NCBI RefSeq assembly: GCF_954871325.1
Contig: NC_088775.1
Location: forward strand, 12,377,561-12,441,560
Reading direction: 5' to 3'
Source of the DNA: Gordionus sp. m RMFG-2023
Taxonomy: Eukaryota > Nematomorpha > Gordioida > Chordodea > Parachordodidae
DNA: 64,000 nucleotides
Positions 33,713-46,300 of the stretch are shown piece by piece. Below the pieces are notes generated by a model that worked only from the letters and a program-made list of their open reading frames with translations, was not told the origin of the DNA and made no database searches. The stretch's first letter is position 1; the number at the start of each line of letters is the position of its first letter. A program made the position numbers and the translations under genes.

Positions 33713-35896
33713 TTAAGTGAGAATGAAGTATTTTTCATTTATTTTTTGTCTTAGATTAATAAAGTATGTAAGTTTAATTGCATTTTGATATGCGTATTCT
33801 AAATTTTTTTGGTTAAAATTATCTGAAATTTCTTTTATAATCATGTTTATTCTATCTTCATTTTCCGTTTCCATTGTCTTAAGATCAGATTTATTGTCAA
33901 TTTCAATTAACTTTTGATTTATCTATATTAATTATTAATAAAAATAGAAATATTATAGAAATTAAAGTTGACAAAGAGATTTAAAAGTTAATGCCAACTT
34001 TTTTTAAAAAAACCTTTGAATTTGCTGACTCTTTAAATTTGTGGGTGTCAAATCTTTAGAATCCCAACTTTCGAATAACATTCATGAATATTAAGATGAA
34101 AATATTCAATAAATGAAGCCAAAAATACATAATTTGGGATAAATGTGATTCATATTCTTTTAAAAAATTTTATGGGGTGGGGTTTAGTAGCCTATCAAGT
34201 TTCATTCATTTTCTTTTCTGTATGGTTCAGTTCCATTCCAGTTCTTAGCTTAAAATATTAATACACTTTTGTTTCATTCTGGTTATTTTTTGAATAAATT
34301 TTTATTGATTCTGGCCTTTACAAATTTTAAAAAATTATTGATTTGTATCCAATCTAATATTTTTTAGAAAATTTGCATGGCCTATTATTTGACCAAAAAA
34401 GACCAATATAAGATAAAAATTCTTTGCTTGGCCCGAATATATTAAAAAATATATAAATTTTTACTATTACCTTTTGTTTTATTATTAATTTAGACATTGT
34501 TATTATACCAAAAGTTTCCTTGCAAAAATTTTAAAAAATATCTATTTTTATTTCACAAAATTGAATCATATTATATTTCAAAATAAACATGTCCCTAATT
34601 TTTTTTAAAAAAATAGATCCAGTTAATAAATATTTTATAATTGACCCTTGATCTGATAAAAAAAATTAGGAAAATAAGTTGAAATTCTTTATTTTATTAT
34701 AAAACTAATATGAATATGGATGCTATAAGCTTTGTTTATTATTATTTAATAATGATTCATTTTGAGAATTTAATATATATCAGAGACCATCAGGCCTGGA
34801 TATATGGATTGAGCTGTATTTTAATTTTTTTAAATAAACCTGGGCCAGGCCTATAATTTTTTTTAAAAAAAATACCCTGGCTAAGCCATATATTCTATAC
34901 CGAATATTTCAAATTGCAATTATTAGTTTTAAAAATAAATGGAATATTTTTAAAAATCTGGACCAGGCCGAAAATTTAAAAATCTGAGCTAGACACTGAT
35001 ATATATATTAAGGTTCATAAAATTTTATTGATTTACTATACTTTTGTGGTTCAAATTAAATAAATTTTATAAACATCAATTTTGATTAAAATTTGAGATT
35101 AACTAAATAATCATTTAAAATGTCAACGATATAAATATTGGGAATGAGTTTTAAAATATTTTGATTAAATAAATACCCCCCCCCCCCCCCCCATAATGAT
35201 TTACACCAACCTTAAGAAAATCCTACTTAGTCACTATAACCATTTTTTAATTGATTGTAGCAATGAAAATATGGTGACTGATAAACATAAATTAAAATAT
35301 GAAAATCAATCTTACATCTAAAATGTCATTTAAAAAATCTTCATTCATTTTATCATCTTCACTAAATTTTTTCCCCAGTAAGTTCAACAAATATTTAGCC
35401 CTTGAGAGTGGTTGACTTAAAACACTAATAATAAAAACATAAGTTAGGAGTTTTGATTATTTATAAACCTGAAAGCTTTATTAAGATACGATGAATTCTC
35501 TGCTGACAAATCTTTTTCATTTGTATTTTTTAGTGTATATTTGTCTGGATGTAATAATGATTGCATATAACGATAACTTTTACTCAATTCTGAAGCTTCA
35601 ATATCAAAACTAGGGCTTGGCAAGCCAAATATTTCAAAGTATGATTTATTTTTAGGAATAGGTAAAATAGAGTTACATTTTAAACAGAAGAATAAATTAT
35701 TATATATAACATCATTTTTACAATTCCAGCATTTTTGAATGTTAGAACAAAAATAGCATGATCTTAACTTAAAAAATTTGGGTTTATGGTAAAAAATCAT
35801 ATTTTGTATGTTAGAATATGAGCTAAAATATGCTAAAAAACTAAATTTTTTGTTATTCATTTTATTTATGGTAAACATTTGTTTAATGGCATTCAT
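33713..35896 (-). CDS. HSCB: HSCB, mitochondrial iron-sulfur cluster co-chaperone
   Basis: HSCB delivers scaffold-bound Fe-S clusters to mitochondrial HSP70. Exons on minus: 35469-35896, 35316-35424, 33713-33922; the phases fit and give 248 residues (human 235, recalled). The N-terminus is rich in K, N, S and F with few acids, as in a mitochondrial presequence. Then come two CxxC pairs (KCWNCKN and FCLKCNS), the zinc-binding domain of animal HSCB, and the J domain with YFEIFGLP and LLHPDKY (HPD). Exon 2 encodes QPLSRAKYLLNLLG and exon 3 the three-helix C-terminal domain (INQKLIEI to NLRQKINEKYF). The first intron is 44 nt, the second 1.4 kb. The start chosen (35896) is 7 nt after the TAF13 stop; an upstream ATG at 35929 would overlap TAF13. 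Confidence 0.93.
34785..35005. mobile_element. Decayed CAGAGACC-type MITE in HSCB intron 2
   Basis: The segment begins tcagagaccatcaggcctgg and has the same alternation of GC-richer blocks and A/T runs (cctgggccaggcc, ctggaccaggcc) as the copies at 25460 and 28865. The ends are too worn to define precisely. Confidence 0.5.
35176..35192. repeat. Run of 17 C in HSCB intron 2
   Basis: The longest G/C homopolymer in the window, about 125 bp from the donor of HSCB exon 2. Confidence 0.95.
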
Positions 35897-35903
35897 TTTC
35901 AAA

Positions 35904-36316
35904 TTATTTAAATTCAAATTTTGCCTCATCAAATGCTTTTCTGGCTTTACGTAATTCTTCGTTAATTGTCAAAAGATCTTTAACTCTTGCAAATTTTCTA
36001 GGATCTTTTCGTATTATAAAGATTAAGTCCTCAACTTGAACTCTACCCACACGGCCTATTTCCAAGGCCTTTTTAGTCTATAATAAGGTTAATTATATTT
36101 ATATTAAAATAATATACCGTTTCTAGAATAAATTTGATAACTATATCTTCTAAAACTTCAACAGTTTCTGTATATGGGTTTTGATCATCACCAAAACCAT
36201 ACATCATACATTTAAGTTCTTTTGTAAAATAATGTTTTTTATCATGATCAATATTTTCTATATTTTCAGACTAAGTGGATATATAAGTTTTATTATATAT
36301 AATATAATTTTACCAT
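35904..36316 (-). CDS. TAF13: TAF13, TFIID histone-fold subunit
   Basis: TAF13 pairs with TAF11 through a histone fold inside TFIID, in the nucleus. Exons on minus: 36314-36316 (only the start codon), 36118-36270 and 35904-36077, giving 109 residues (human 124, recalled). The sequence contains CMMYGFGDDQNPYTE, VEVLEDIVI, GRVQVEDLIFIIRKDPRKFA and LLTINEELRKARKAFDEA, nearly identical to animal TAF13. The introns are only 40 nt (36078-36117) and 43 nt (36271-36313). The short N-terminus lacks the acidic stretch of vertebrate TAF13. The stop TAA is 7 nt upstream of the HSCB start on the same strand. Confidence 0.95.
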
Positions 36317-37424
36317 TTCATTGAATATTTTTTTTTAAATAATATAAATGAATGAATGGAATTATTTACTATTTGTATACTAATTATTTTTTTTATTATA
36401 CAGTTTTTTATATAGATTTTAATTTACAAATAGTTTACATGATATTTTTAATATATATTTTTAAATTAAGTATATAAGTTTTACTTTTAACGTTCAAAGT
36501 ATTATTTTAAAATTACGATATAGTTTTATATAAATCTATGATAAATAAGAAAATATGTTTTGAAAAAAAAAAAAAATTATGTATAACGTCTGCAAACCAA
36601 TGACATATCAAATATTTGATATTAGAATAGAATGCTTTGTAATAAATTTAATTATAAATTATTTTCTAAGAAAATGTAGTTCAATATCTTTTACTCCATT
36701 TGTTACAGAAGCGACGAGGAATAGTCTGATTAAAAATAAAAAATTTGGGAAAACACAGAGCAAAAATAAAAAATAGAGAAATTATGATATAAATAAAATT
36801 CAAGGGAATAAAACGGCGCTATAATAAAAAAAAGAAACTAACAAAATAAAATCGGCACTCATCGACATATATCTATCGAAATGAACAAAAAAGAAATAAG
36901 CGATTATCAATCAAATAATATTTAATTTAATTCCAGAAATTCATGGGATGATAAATTCAAAATTTTTTAAAAAGTAATAAATATAAATTCATAAATGAAA
37001 ATAGATCGATATAATTAGAAATAATAAATTTAATAATTAATAAAATACAAAGGAGAATAAAAATATGGTAAATAATAAAGGAAACGCGTAAATATGTTTT
37101 TTAAAAAAAGTAAATAACGGTTAAAATTAATAAAATTAAAAATGAAGTTAAAATTTTAAATAAAAAATATAAAAAACGTAAAGTACAAATAACGGATTCA
37201 AGAGATTCATAATTTTAATTTTGCAGTACAATTCATCTATAAAAAAAAGTGGAGAATCTCAGGCAAAAAAAGCCTAAATAAAAAAAAAGGGAAAAATAAG
37301 TAAATATTAAAACGTTAAAATGAGATGTTCCACAGATGTATTTAAAAACTTATTCTTATTCGAATTAATTTTAATCCTCTCCTATCATCCGGAATGATAA
37401 TATCATAGGTATACTTAGATCTGT
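36317..37424. other. Upstream region of TAF13, no gene
   Basis: About 1.1 kb of very AT-rich DNA that should contain the promoter of the TAF13-HSCB pair. No clear element was identified. The small plus frame at 36579-36776 is probably chance. Confidence 0.4.
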
Positions 37425-37535
37425 GCGTGGCCGCTCCAATAAGCCGGTATATTTTGACCACGATGACGACGCCGCCATAAAAGTGTCAGCGTTCAACACG
37501 CCGCTACTGATGGAAAAATAGTGGCGCGGCGATGT
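37425..37535. other. GC-rich island next to a hAT fragment
   Basis: The stretch contains gcgtggccgctcc, gacgacgccgcc, aacacgccgctactg and tagtggcgcggcg, with partial inverted pairing between the last two. It is far richer in G+C than anything around it and lies immediately upstream of a hAT transposase fragment. It may be the subterminal region of that transposon. Confidence 0.55.
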
Positions 37536-37599
37536 GATACATTTTTTTACTATTAAAAATAATATTGATTTCTTATATTATTTGTAAATAAGAAATAAT

Positions 37600-37970
37600 A
37601 TTAAGTATATTTTAAATTATTAAAAAATGCGATTTTATTTTTTGCAATAACTTTTGATATGTGGCCCGACAAATATGGACGGCGAAATTACATTAGCTTT
37701 ACATTTCTTAAAATATATAATAATTTTAATACCTCATTTTTTACATTGGCCCTGCATCATGTCACTCAAAAACATATCGCTGAAACTATTTTTTTAAAGA
37801 TAAATAAAATTGAAAATAAATTCAATTTAGGGTCTAAGAAAATTCAAATGGTTACTGATGCACGACCCAATGTAAAGAAAAGTGTTCGTCTAGGGGAATA
37901 TTACCATCATTTATCTTTGGGGAATGGACTACATAAGCTAGTATCATTAAGTAGATGGGGAATAAAATAA
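37600..37970 (+). pseudogene. hAT transposase fragment (RNase H-like core)
   Basis: The reading YISFTFLKIYNNFN, TLALHHVTQKHIAETIF and KIQMVTDARPNVKKSV follows the hAT transposase core, where a catalytic Asp lies in a VTD..sNm.ka pattern. VTDA is present. The frame stops soon afterwards and the insertion domain is missing. The hAT C-terminus nearby (38323-38640) is on the opposite strand, so either two copies are present or one has been rearranged. Confidence 0.75.
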
Positions 37971-38322
37971 ATAAAATAAAAAATCTTATTAAAAAGGGAG
38001 AGAAATTATAGTTGTCTAGACCAAAACAGCGGATTTTAAAGATATATCAAAAATATGAAATGCTTTCAATCGATATCATTTTAGTGCTATAAACATTTCT
38101 AAAAAAATCAAACGCATTTTACATTCCTTGACAAAAAAAATGTTTACAAGTTCACTTTCAAAAAAAAGGAACGCGTTCACAATTGTTCAAATCAAAATTT
38201 TATGATAAATTTTTTTTTAAATTTAATTTAATATAAATAAATGTCTTATATTTTTTAACACAATATATTAGCCATGTTAAAATAATATAGTTTTATTTGA
38301 TAATATAATTATAAATACAATA

Positions 38323-38640
38323 TTATATAGCGAATAAAAAGATATTATTTATAAAAAAAATTTCCTTATTAATTTTTAATAACAATTGTTTTTTAAGATT
38401 TTCATGGGATAGACATGAAAGCTTGGCAATTAATACGGCATTAGCTATACTAAACATGCGTTCTACTGGGGCAGATGAGGGGATTGCAGTATTATACTTA
38501 ATAAACAACTCTTTTAACGTGGGGAATTTATTAAAAACATTTATTGTTTTGTCCTTTGCTTCAAAAAATTGAAATAATTAATCCTCCTTCAATCCATCCT
38601 CTACTTCCTCGTCAAAAAAAGGATATATTGAAATTAACAG
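38323..38640 (-). pseudogene. hAT transposase C-terminal dimerisation domain
   Basis: The minus reading FIKYNTAIPSSAPVERMFSI then LIAKLSCLSHENLKKQLLLK is the classical hAT family dimerisation domain (consensus N..lPsSAp.ER.FS.ag......R..L...n..kllllK). The acidic region upstream (EEVEDGLKED) is also typical. A stop interrupts it and there is no link in frame to the fragment at 37600-37970. Confidence 0.8.
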
Positions 38641-38699
38641 TTCATGCATCATCATTTCAGGGTTTTCAACGCATTATTTCAATAACGCTATAAGTTTAT

Positions 38700-41600
38700 T
38701 TTACAAGTTTTATCTCCGGTCTCAAATCGATTTTTTTTCAAAAATGTTTTTTAATATAAAGCAATTTAGCGCCATCTTTTTAAAATAGTTAAATAAAATT
38801 AAAAAAAAATAATTTTATAAATTTTTTATTTTGTTGATTAAGATTATACATGAACTTTTAGATAAAGATGATAAAAATGATTTTATATTATTAAATTTTT
38901 CTTAAATTATTATAAATAATAGTTTAAGAAACCACATTTAAAATAAAACATTTGTTTTATAAAGATATAATAATTATCAATTTGTTTCATGTAATGTATT
39001 GATATTTGTTATATTAGAATAGAACATTCTAAAATAGTATATATATATAAATTTTTATTTGCTTTCATAATAAGAAAATATTATAAAAAATAAATATACA
39101 TATTATATAATAACTTTTATAAATGAAAACATATTAATTACAAATTAAATAATATGACTATACATTATAAATGAGTGATTAGATCAGATATTGATATAAA
39201 TAAATAAAAATTTACAGGGAAAATCATCGTACCAATTGTCACTACAACCATAACATCCCTTGGAAGCCAGGCTCTTAACCTAATTAAAAAGCTTGGCAGA
39301 GCCATAAGAATTCAATCATGAGACCTAAAAAAGACGTCTACTAATGTCAAAGCTTAGAAATTTTGATTATAAAATCAAATTTAATATTCATCCCTAGCAA
39401 GCCGGAATGATCTAAATTTTTTTCTCCTTCCATTCATTGTTATGATCTTTTTATTTCTTTCTCAGATTAAGAAATATATGTGGTTTTTTTAATCATTTAT
39501 ATATAAAAAAAATTTTCTTTTCTCAAATATTAATTTCTATATGAATTAAATTGATTTTTTCCTGTACAATTATGATTATTGAATTATATCATTAATCAAT
39601 CTAATCATTCATTTATAATGTATTTATATTATAAGCATTTTATTTTGATTACAATTATAAATAATTATTATAATAGATTTTATATAAATTAAACTGTTTA
39701 TAATAATAAATATGAATAATTGCATAAAAAAAAACAGATTTTTTAAATATATAAGAGAGCACTCAATAAATAAACTATTTATTTTAATTAAATTAGTATA
39801 AATTTACTTTAGACGAAATTCTTAGTAACTCGACGCTATTTAACAGATCATCGAAAATCCTTAAAATATTATTATAATTGAAAATAAAGATAAAATTAAG
39901 ATCAATAAGTAAAACCATTCTCAATTACAAGATTTTATAAACTTTATCAGCTGTTTAACTATGTCTGATCGTACCCAATACCAATTAATTTTTCCCATAA
40001 CTATTAAATATATATTCGATTTATAATAATAAATTACGTTTAATTGTTTGTGTTTGGATAAATTGGGACTAGACGGTCCATAACAACTTGGTATTGTACT
40101 AAAAGCAAAAAATGCTTTAAAATGCAAATTATTTACAAGGGAAAACAACAAATACAATACCTCAATTTTACATTTGAAGTTGATAGTATTTGTCATTGAC
40201 ACTCTTTCTGGTCTGCTCTTTTAGAATTTATTACATAAAATTGAATTGATATAAATACTTTATTTATATATATATACAGAAGGTGTTTTAAATAATCCTT
40301 ACCTTACCTCGTCCATGTTCAACCATGAAATGAGGGATTTATACCTTTTTATTCCAATATATTGACATTTTTTTTACTTAATAAATGACTTACATTAATA
40401 TTAAACCCATTTCGCCTTAATACACAATCTTAAAAAAATGATTAACTACTCAATACTAATAATATCTTAAGTATATATTTGAATTTAATTTATGATTAAT
40501 TACACAATTATCTTTATCCACGTACGGATGTACTCTGTGAAAGCTAGCTCTAAATTTGAATAAATTGCTTAAATTATTCATTAGTATTAAAATTTTAAGA
40601 AAATTTTTAACAAAATTAAATAATGATGCTTGTTTTTAAAATTTATAAGGCTACTTCGATTGTACTTATTCGTGCCTTTTACGTCGCTTTGCTTTTTGTA
40701 ATGAAGATTTGCCTAATTTTGTCATCTCTTTCAGATTTTTGATTGGCTTAATCACTCTTTGATGTTTGACAAATAATATTTTAAACAAAAAGAATAGAAA
40801 AAGTGTTGAAAATTATGTGTATATCTCTTTTCTTAAGAAATACTATTATAACTGATTTATTGACTGACAATTTAGAATCCATGAATCATGTTTTTTTATA
40901 ACATAATTGATAATCAAGCCATCTGATTTAATTGATATTAAATAAGAAATTTAAAAAAACAAGAAAAACATCTTGAAAGAGCTCTGATTGGAAAAGTAGA
41001 ATATTATTTGGCTGAGGGGTATGTCGCTTCGATTAAATTAAAAATTTGTAAAAGATTTAGTGAGAAATATTTTAAGAAATAGCGTGGAATATAGACTATC
41101 AGTATAATTAAAATTGAAGAATCTCGACGTATATACTTTTTCATATATATCAATTCATTATATTTTTAACATCAATAGATTTTTGTATCAGATAAATTCT
41201 TCATCCTAACCAATAAATAATCCATCATAATCAACTTTTATAAATCCCCTTTTCTTATTTAATTTGTAGTATCCAATATAATTTGTTTATTAATTTCCTG
41301 AATTCACATCGCACACAAATATCAAATTTATTTAATATCTTTCCTTAATTTCTATTTTGTTTTTAACGTTTTTTTTGGAATACATAATGATAATCGCTTT
41401 TATTGTAATATTTTTTATTTGCCATAAAAAGCTTAGATATATATGTAAAGAATAAAAATTATGTCAAATTTATTCATCTATTTTTTTATGAAAATACATT
41501 AGGCCCCGGTTTCCTAAGCTCCAAAAATATTTGTGGTCTAAAAGACTATGATCTAACTTTTCAACCTTATTTGCCAAGGGTTAAAATTATTCTAAATTTT

Positions 41601-42874
41601 TATTATTAATTTTTTTAGGCATACCTTAAAATGAAAGTACAAATAAAAATCTTTACAAAATTTAGATAAAATATTATAATAATAAAAATAAATTTGCACT
41701 TTATATTTACAAAAATAAAAAAAAGTAAATAAGGTCAATATAATTATATTACATACTACTCGATTGGCAATTGTTATTGAATCAACGTGGAAATCAGAAA
41801 GTGACGGTACAGATGGCTTCTATGTATGTACGCTTTAAATTAATGAATCGTTAATCCAGTAATATATATCACTGGGTCGATATATATTTAATGAATTTCC
41901 AACCATCTTACATAATATAGTCCCTTGTAATATCGAATGTCTATGGGAACCTCTGCATTTACTATTTGATTCTTTGAAAAATAGTGGAAGAATTTGTTTA
42001 AAACGGATATCATATTGATGAATATATCTTATAAATTTCATACATTCGTGAGGGTACTTTTTCTCAAAACAAGAAACACTAAATAAAAAAGTACGAAAAA
42101 GTCGTTTGTGATTAATAATCTTTAAATGAGAAGTTCCCGCTAGTAAATGAATATATGGTAAATTTAGATAGTATGCATAGAAATATATCTTTATAACGTT
42201 AAAGACGTTTCCCTTTTTACCACACCTGGCGTAATGCCCCGATCTCCCCTACGACTCAAATAATATATAGATCTGATATAATTTATTTAATTATTTACAT
42301 TATATTTAAATATTAAATTTTAAAAGCAAATAAAAAATATAATCATTATTCAGTTCGATCCACTCATAAATAATTATAGAATGCAAAATTTATAACATCC
42401 CAATTTGAAAACGGTGCATTTTTCCTGAGTTGAGTAAAGTTTATTGCGATCTAGAGATATATTTTTTAAACAAAATGTAAGTTTAGTATAATTTTCGATA
42501 TTCTGGCAATAGTATTATTAGACTATATATAATAATCATGATATCCAGAAAAAAAGTAATTATAATGATATTAAAATTAAATTAGCCCTCACAAAAAAAA
42601 CCAAAGTGCTAAACTCCATAATTCTATTGGATTTATTAGACTTATCTAAAATATAAAATGATTGTAAATTTCGTTTTGTTTTTTTTTAAAATTATAATAT
42701 ATATTCAAATAGCCAGCTATTTTGTTTGATAATAAATAATCACAAACTCTATCAATGTTATGATATTAAACAAAGAATGATAGTAAATGATTGTCAATCA
42801 CTTTACGTTCTGACCATAAGACGAAAATACTGATAGTTATTTTGACATTACCCTTCAAATTATAATTTTTCCAT
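38700..42874. other. Gene-poor AT-rich stretch
   Basis: About 4.2 kb between the hAT debris and the 3' end of GTF3C1. A plus reading at about 39215-39350 (IVPIVTTTITSLGSQALNLI) resembles the tail of LINE reverse-transcriptase proteins (consensus VPVVVGALG) and may be a LINE remnant. Minus open frames at 39921-40202 and 41835-42041 have no recognisable motif and may be chance. Nothing else is seen. Confidence 0.4.
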
Positions 42875-43342
42875 TCACCCAAAATCGATTTTCATGACAA
42901 GCCCTCGGAAGAAAAACTTTAAGGCATCGATGGGTGAGACTGTCACATCACAAACGTAAAACGAATCATTGTCTTTCAACCCGTAGAGTGGATCCCTTAT
43001 TTGAGCTTCCCATCTATTCGCTCGATTTTCAAACATCTCTGCCACATTCCTTTCAAATTCGAGTTCTCCCTCAGAATCAGTTAGGCGAAATATGGGTCGC
43101 TTATTGCTACACAGGGGATTAATTTTCGGGTTAAGTGGAAAACTATGAATGATCGGAGCGGGTCGTATGGCTAAAAAGCGGGCTTGAACCAGAAACGATA
43201 ACAAATAACGCAATTTGGAAGGGGTCAGAGTGACCGAAGATTGGATCAATAGCTCTCGCATCGGGAGGCAGCCGGCTCGGTAGACCAAATCGTACCAAAA
43301 AACGAAGTTGGAAATAATGGAGGTGAAATCGTGGCATTTAAT
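42875..43342 (-). CDS. GTF3C1: GTF3C1 last exon, final winged helix and C-terminus
   Basis: The 156-codon exon starts after gacaag in phase 0. FWYDLVYRAGCLPMRELLIQ and KLRYLLSFLVQARFLAIRP align with the IMTRPGIPESSLLRHY...LESLGCIRKRW winged helix of human GTF3C1. The end ALKFFFRGLVMKIDFG resembles the LRLGRVFPHEVNW tail. Stop at 42875-42877. Confidence 0.85.
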   Translation of the reverse strand: MKCHDFTSIISNFVFWYDLVYRAGCLPMRELLIQSSVTLTPSKLRYLLSFLVQARFLAIRPAPIIHSFPLNPKINPLCSNKRPIFRLTDSEGELEFERNVAEMFENRANRWEAQIRDPLYGLKDNDSFYVCDVTVSPIDALKFFFRGLVMKIDFG

Positions 43343-46300
43343 CTTGTCATAATATATATGTATATAATTAGATTTTTGGTAATTTTTGATTTAAAAATAT
43401 TTATAGGAGTAATTATATAGCATAATAAAAGAGGACCATTTAAGAATATAACTATAGTGTAGAGTGCATCAGTAGTTAAGGTGTCAAAACTTCCTCTTAT
43501 TTGAACCGAATTGATATTCGTTTACGATTCGGGTGCCTGTATAAAATCATCATATTTTATAAGATGTCGAATAGATAGGTATAAGGGCTCGATTCCATTC
43601 CTGTTCTTAGTTTAAAATCGGTTCAATTTTATTTCGGTTATTTGTAACAAATTTATATTGGCTCATGTAGGTTTATAAATTTATATTGGCTAGATCGGCT
43701 TTTATAAATTTTGGATTTTTTTAAAATTATCATATATTTTATTAATTGATCTATAATAAAATCGGGTTATAAAATATTTAAAAAACTTAACAAAATATTT
43801 AAAAATAAATAAACCAAACAAAAATTATTTAAAAATAAAAAACAAAAAAATTAAAAGAGTTTTTTTAAAATTTTTACATTGAAAAAAAAAGCATAACAGA
43901 ATTAAAACAAAAATAATCTTAGGTTATGCCGTGCATTGGATCATGAATTATGATCATGTTTAGATTTGTATATAGCTTTTTTAAGGTTAATAATAATTTG
44001 GTAATTATGTTATAGAAGCTGCTGCCAAGACAGAGAAAAATTTACTAATTATTTTGCCAGCCTAGAATAAGCCAGATAAACCAGGAATTACTTTTTAAGT
44101 ACTCTTAATAGCGTGATTATAAATCATAGTTGATTTTATTGAGTTCTGAAAAATAATATCACAATATCAACCCACCACTTGGTTATCATAATCATTAACC
44201 CTTAATTTACCCAAAATGTAGTAAATATATTACTTTAACAAAATTTGACAAAATCAAAGTTCCTATACACATTCTAAGATGCAAGGCATCCCGTTTTATT
44301 CATATACCAACTATAGATAATGCTCCCTTTTATAAAGAAAATATAATCCCAACAAATTTTTTAAGTTTATTTGAAAGTATTATAGGATTTTTTTTCCTCA
44401 GTCCTTAATTTCTAGGAAAAAAATATTTTTTTTAAGTCCTACGTCCCTTCGAATTCTAATGTAGCTTTGTGGTCGTAATTTTACTTTCTCGAATGTTTAT
44501 TATTCCTCTTTAAGGAAATTCAATATAAGCAATAAAAATTTTAAAAATTATCAAAGCTATCTTTTGTTATTAATATAGCAGGACACAAGGGTTAATATCG
44601 GTTTTTATGATGGCTATTAATATGAAAAGTAAAATAATTAGGGCATTTCAAATAAACAGTATTAGCCTAAATTTACCTCTAAAACGTTATCCTTCTTTTT
44701 TTCTTATCTATTTAGGAAAAAATTGCAACCTCGATATTATGTTTTACATATAAAAAAATGACCTAACCTAATTAGGTCAATTTTTAAGAATTTTTTTTAT
44801 AAGGATTAATTACTATTTTGGGTATCGGTCACTGATATAGGTTAAAATTGAAAAGATAAGTCAGGTGAAACTTTGATTTAGAATGTTTGCCAGCTCATAG
44901 GAATTGAAAACAAATAATAAAAATATTATTTAAACAAAAAATAAGACCGAGTACAAGTTTATGATTGGTTATTTCATTTATATTTATCAGAGTTGTTAAT
45001 GTATCTAGTCTAGATACAAAAATGTGGTATCGGTAACTTGATACACTTTTATATAATTCTATATTTATATCCAGATAAATCTTTAGACTACGTATGTACA
45101 CCTTGACATATTTAAAAAGTATTAATCTAGATACACTTAAAAAGTATCTATTAACAACTCTGATATTTATAAATATAATATATTTTAAAAAAAATTATAA
45201 ATACCCGATTAACAGGATCCGAAGAAAAACAAGGTGTGTCATAAAGCTTGGTGTCCGGATCTTCGGTGATAACTAAAGGCGGTAGAAGTGTTTCAGTGTC
45301 GAGCCAGGGTTGACTCACAAATTTGCAAATTTTGGGGATAGTTATGGATGAAACCTCATTTGACCGGTTTTGAGTGAGAGATGAGGTAAATATAGCGCTA
45401 TTTTTTAGATTTAAATATAAGTGTTTAAAAGCGTAGTATTTAGTTTGGACTGGACTTAAATTTTTTTTAAAAAAATTGGGGCGATTGAGTGGATTATTAA
45501 AGGTTTCAGTGAGTTTTTATTTCTCAAAACAATGAGGTATGAAGTAAAAAGCTTTTAAGTATATAAATGTAAGATAAAAATTATAACATTTCAATTGATG
45601 TGTGCTATGCTATATATCCTACTGTCAGATTTGATAGATTATATGACAGTTAAATAATCGGACATGCCAATAACAGATTTAAGTAAAACTTCAACCAATG
45701 ATAAAGCACACGTGGTCAGACAATATATAGCAATTAATCAAACAGCGACCAAATTTTATTACCCTATCCCATATATGGCGACCTTTTTAATCATACCCTA
45801 AGCAAACAGTTAATTTCAAAAAAAAGTCAAACAGATTATTATCTTAAATAGAGTGCTAAAATTCTCTATGATTTGGGAAAAAGTGAATTAGTCATTTTTT
45901 AAAAAAATCTTAACTTATTAAACCTTTATACATATAAAATATGAGTTTAATTTAAATTTTTAGATTAAACTCACTCAATTTGGGCCTTATAGAGCCCAGA
46001 TCAGAAAATAAATTATTTTATTGGGATTTACATTTCAGGCATGACTCGGGCCAAAGATAAAATTTTGAGTCTAAGTCTGATATAATAACTTTTCATGGAG
46101 TATATTTTATTTTGAATTTTAAGTTTCTAAATGAGGAATCAAAAATTTTATTTCTAAACACAAAGAAAAATTTCAAAAATTACTCAATATAAATCAATCC
46201 AAACTCAAAAATTGAATGACTTTTCATGAATGTTTTATTTTTTAACTTCATGTATAATGATAATGGTCCAACTCAAGGAAATTGCCGTCACAACAGCAGC

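Noticed and set aside
35444-35932. HSCB as a 162-residue single-exon protein
   Set aside because: The open frame runs into a 44-nt intron; the next two exons restore the full C-terminal domain.
42934-43122. Plus-strand open frame
   Set aside because: It is antisense to the last GTF3C1 exon.
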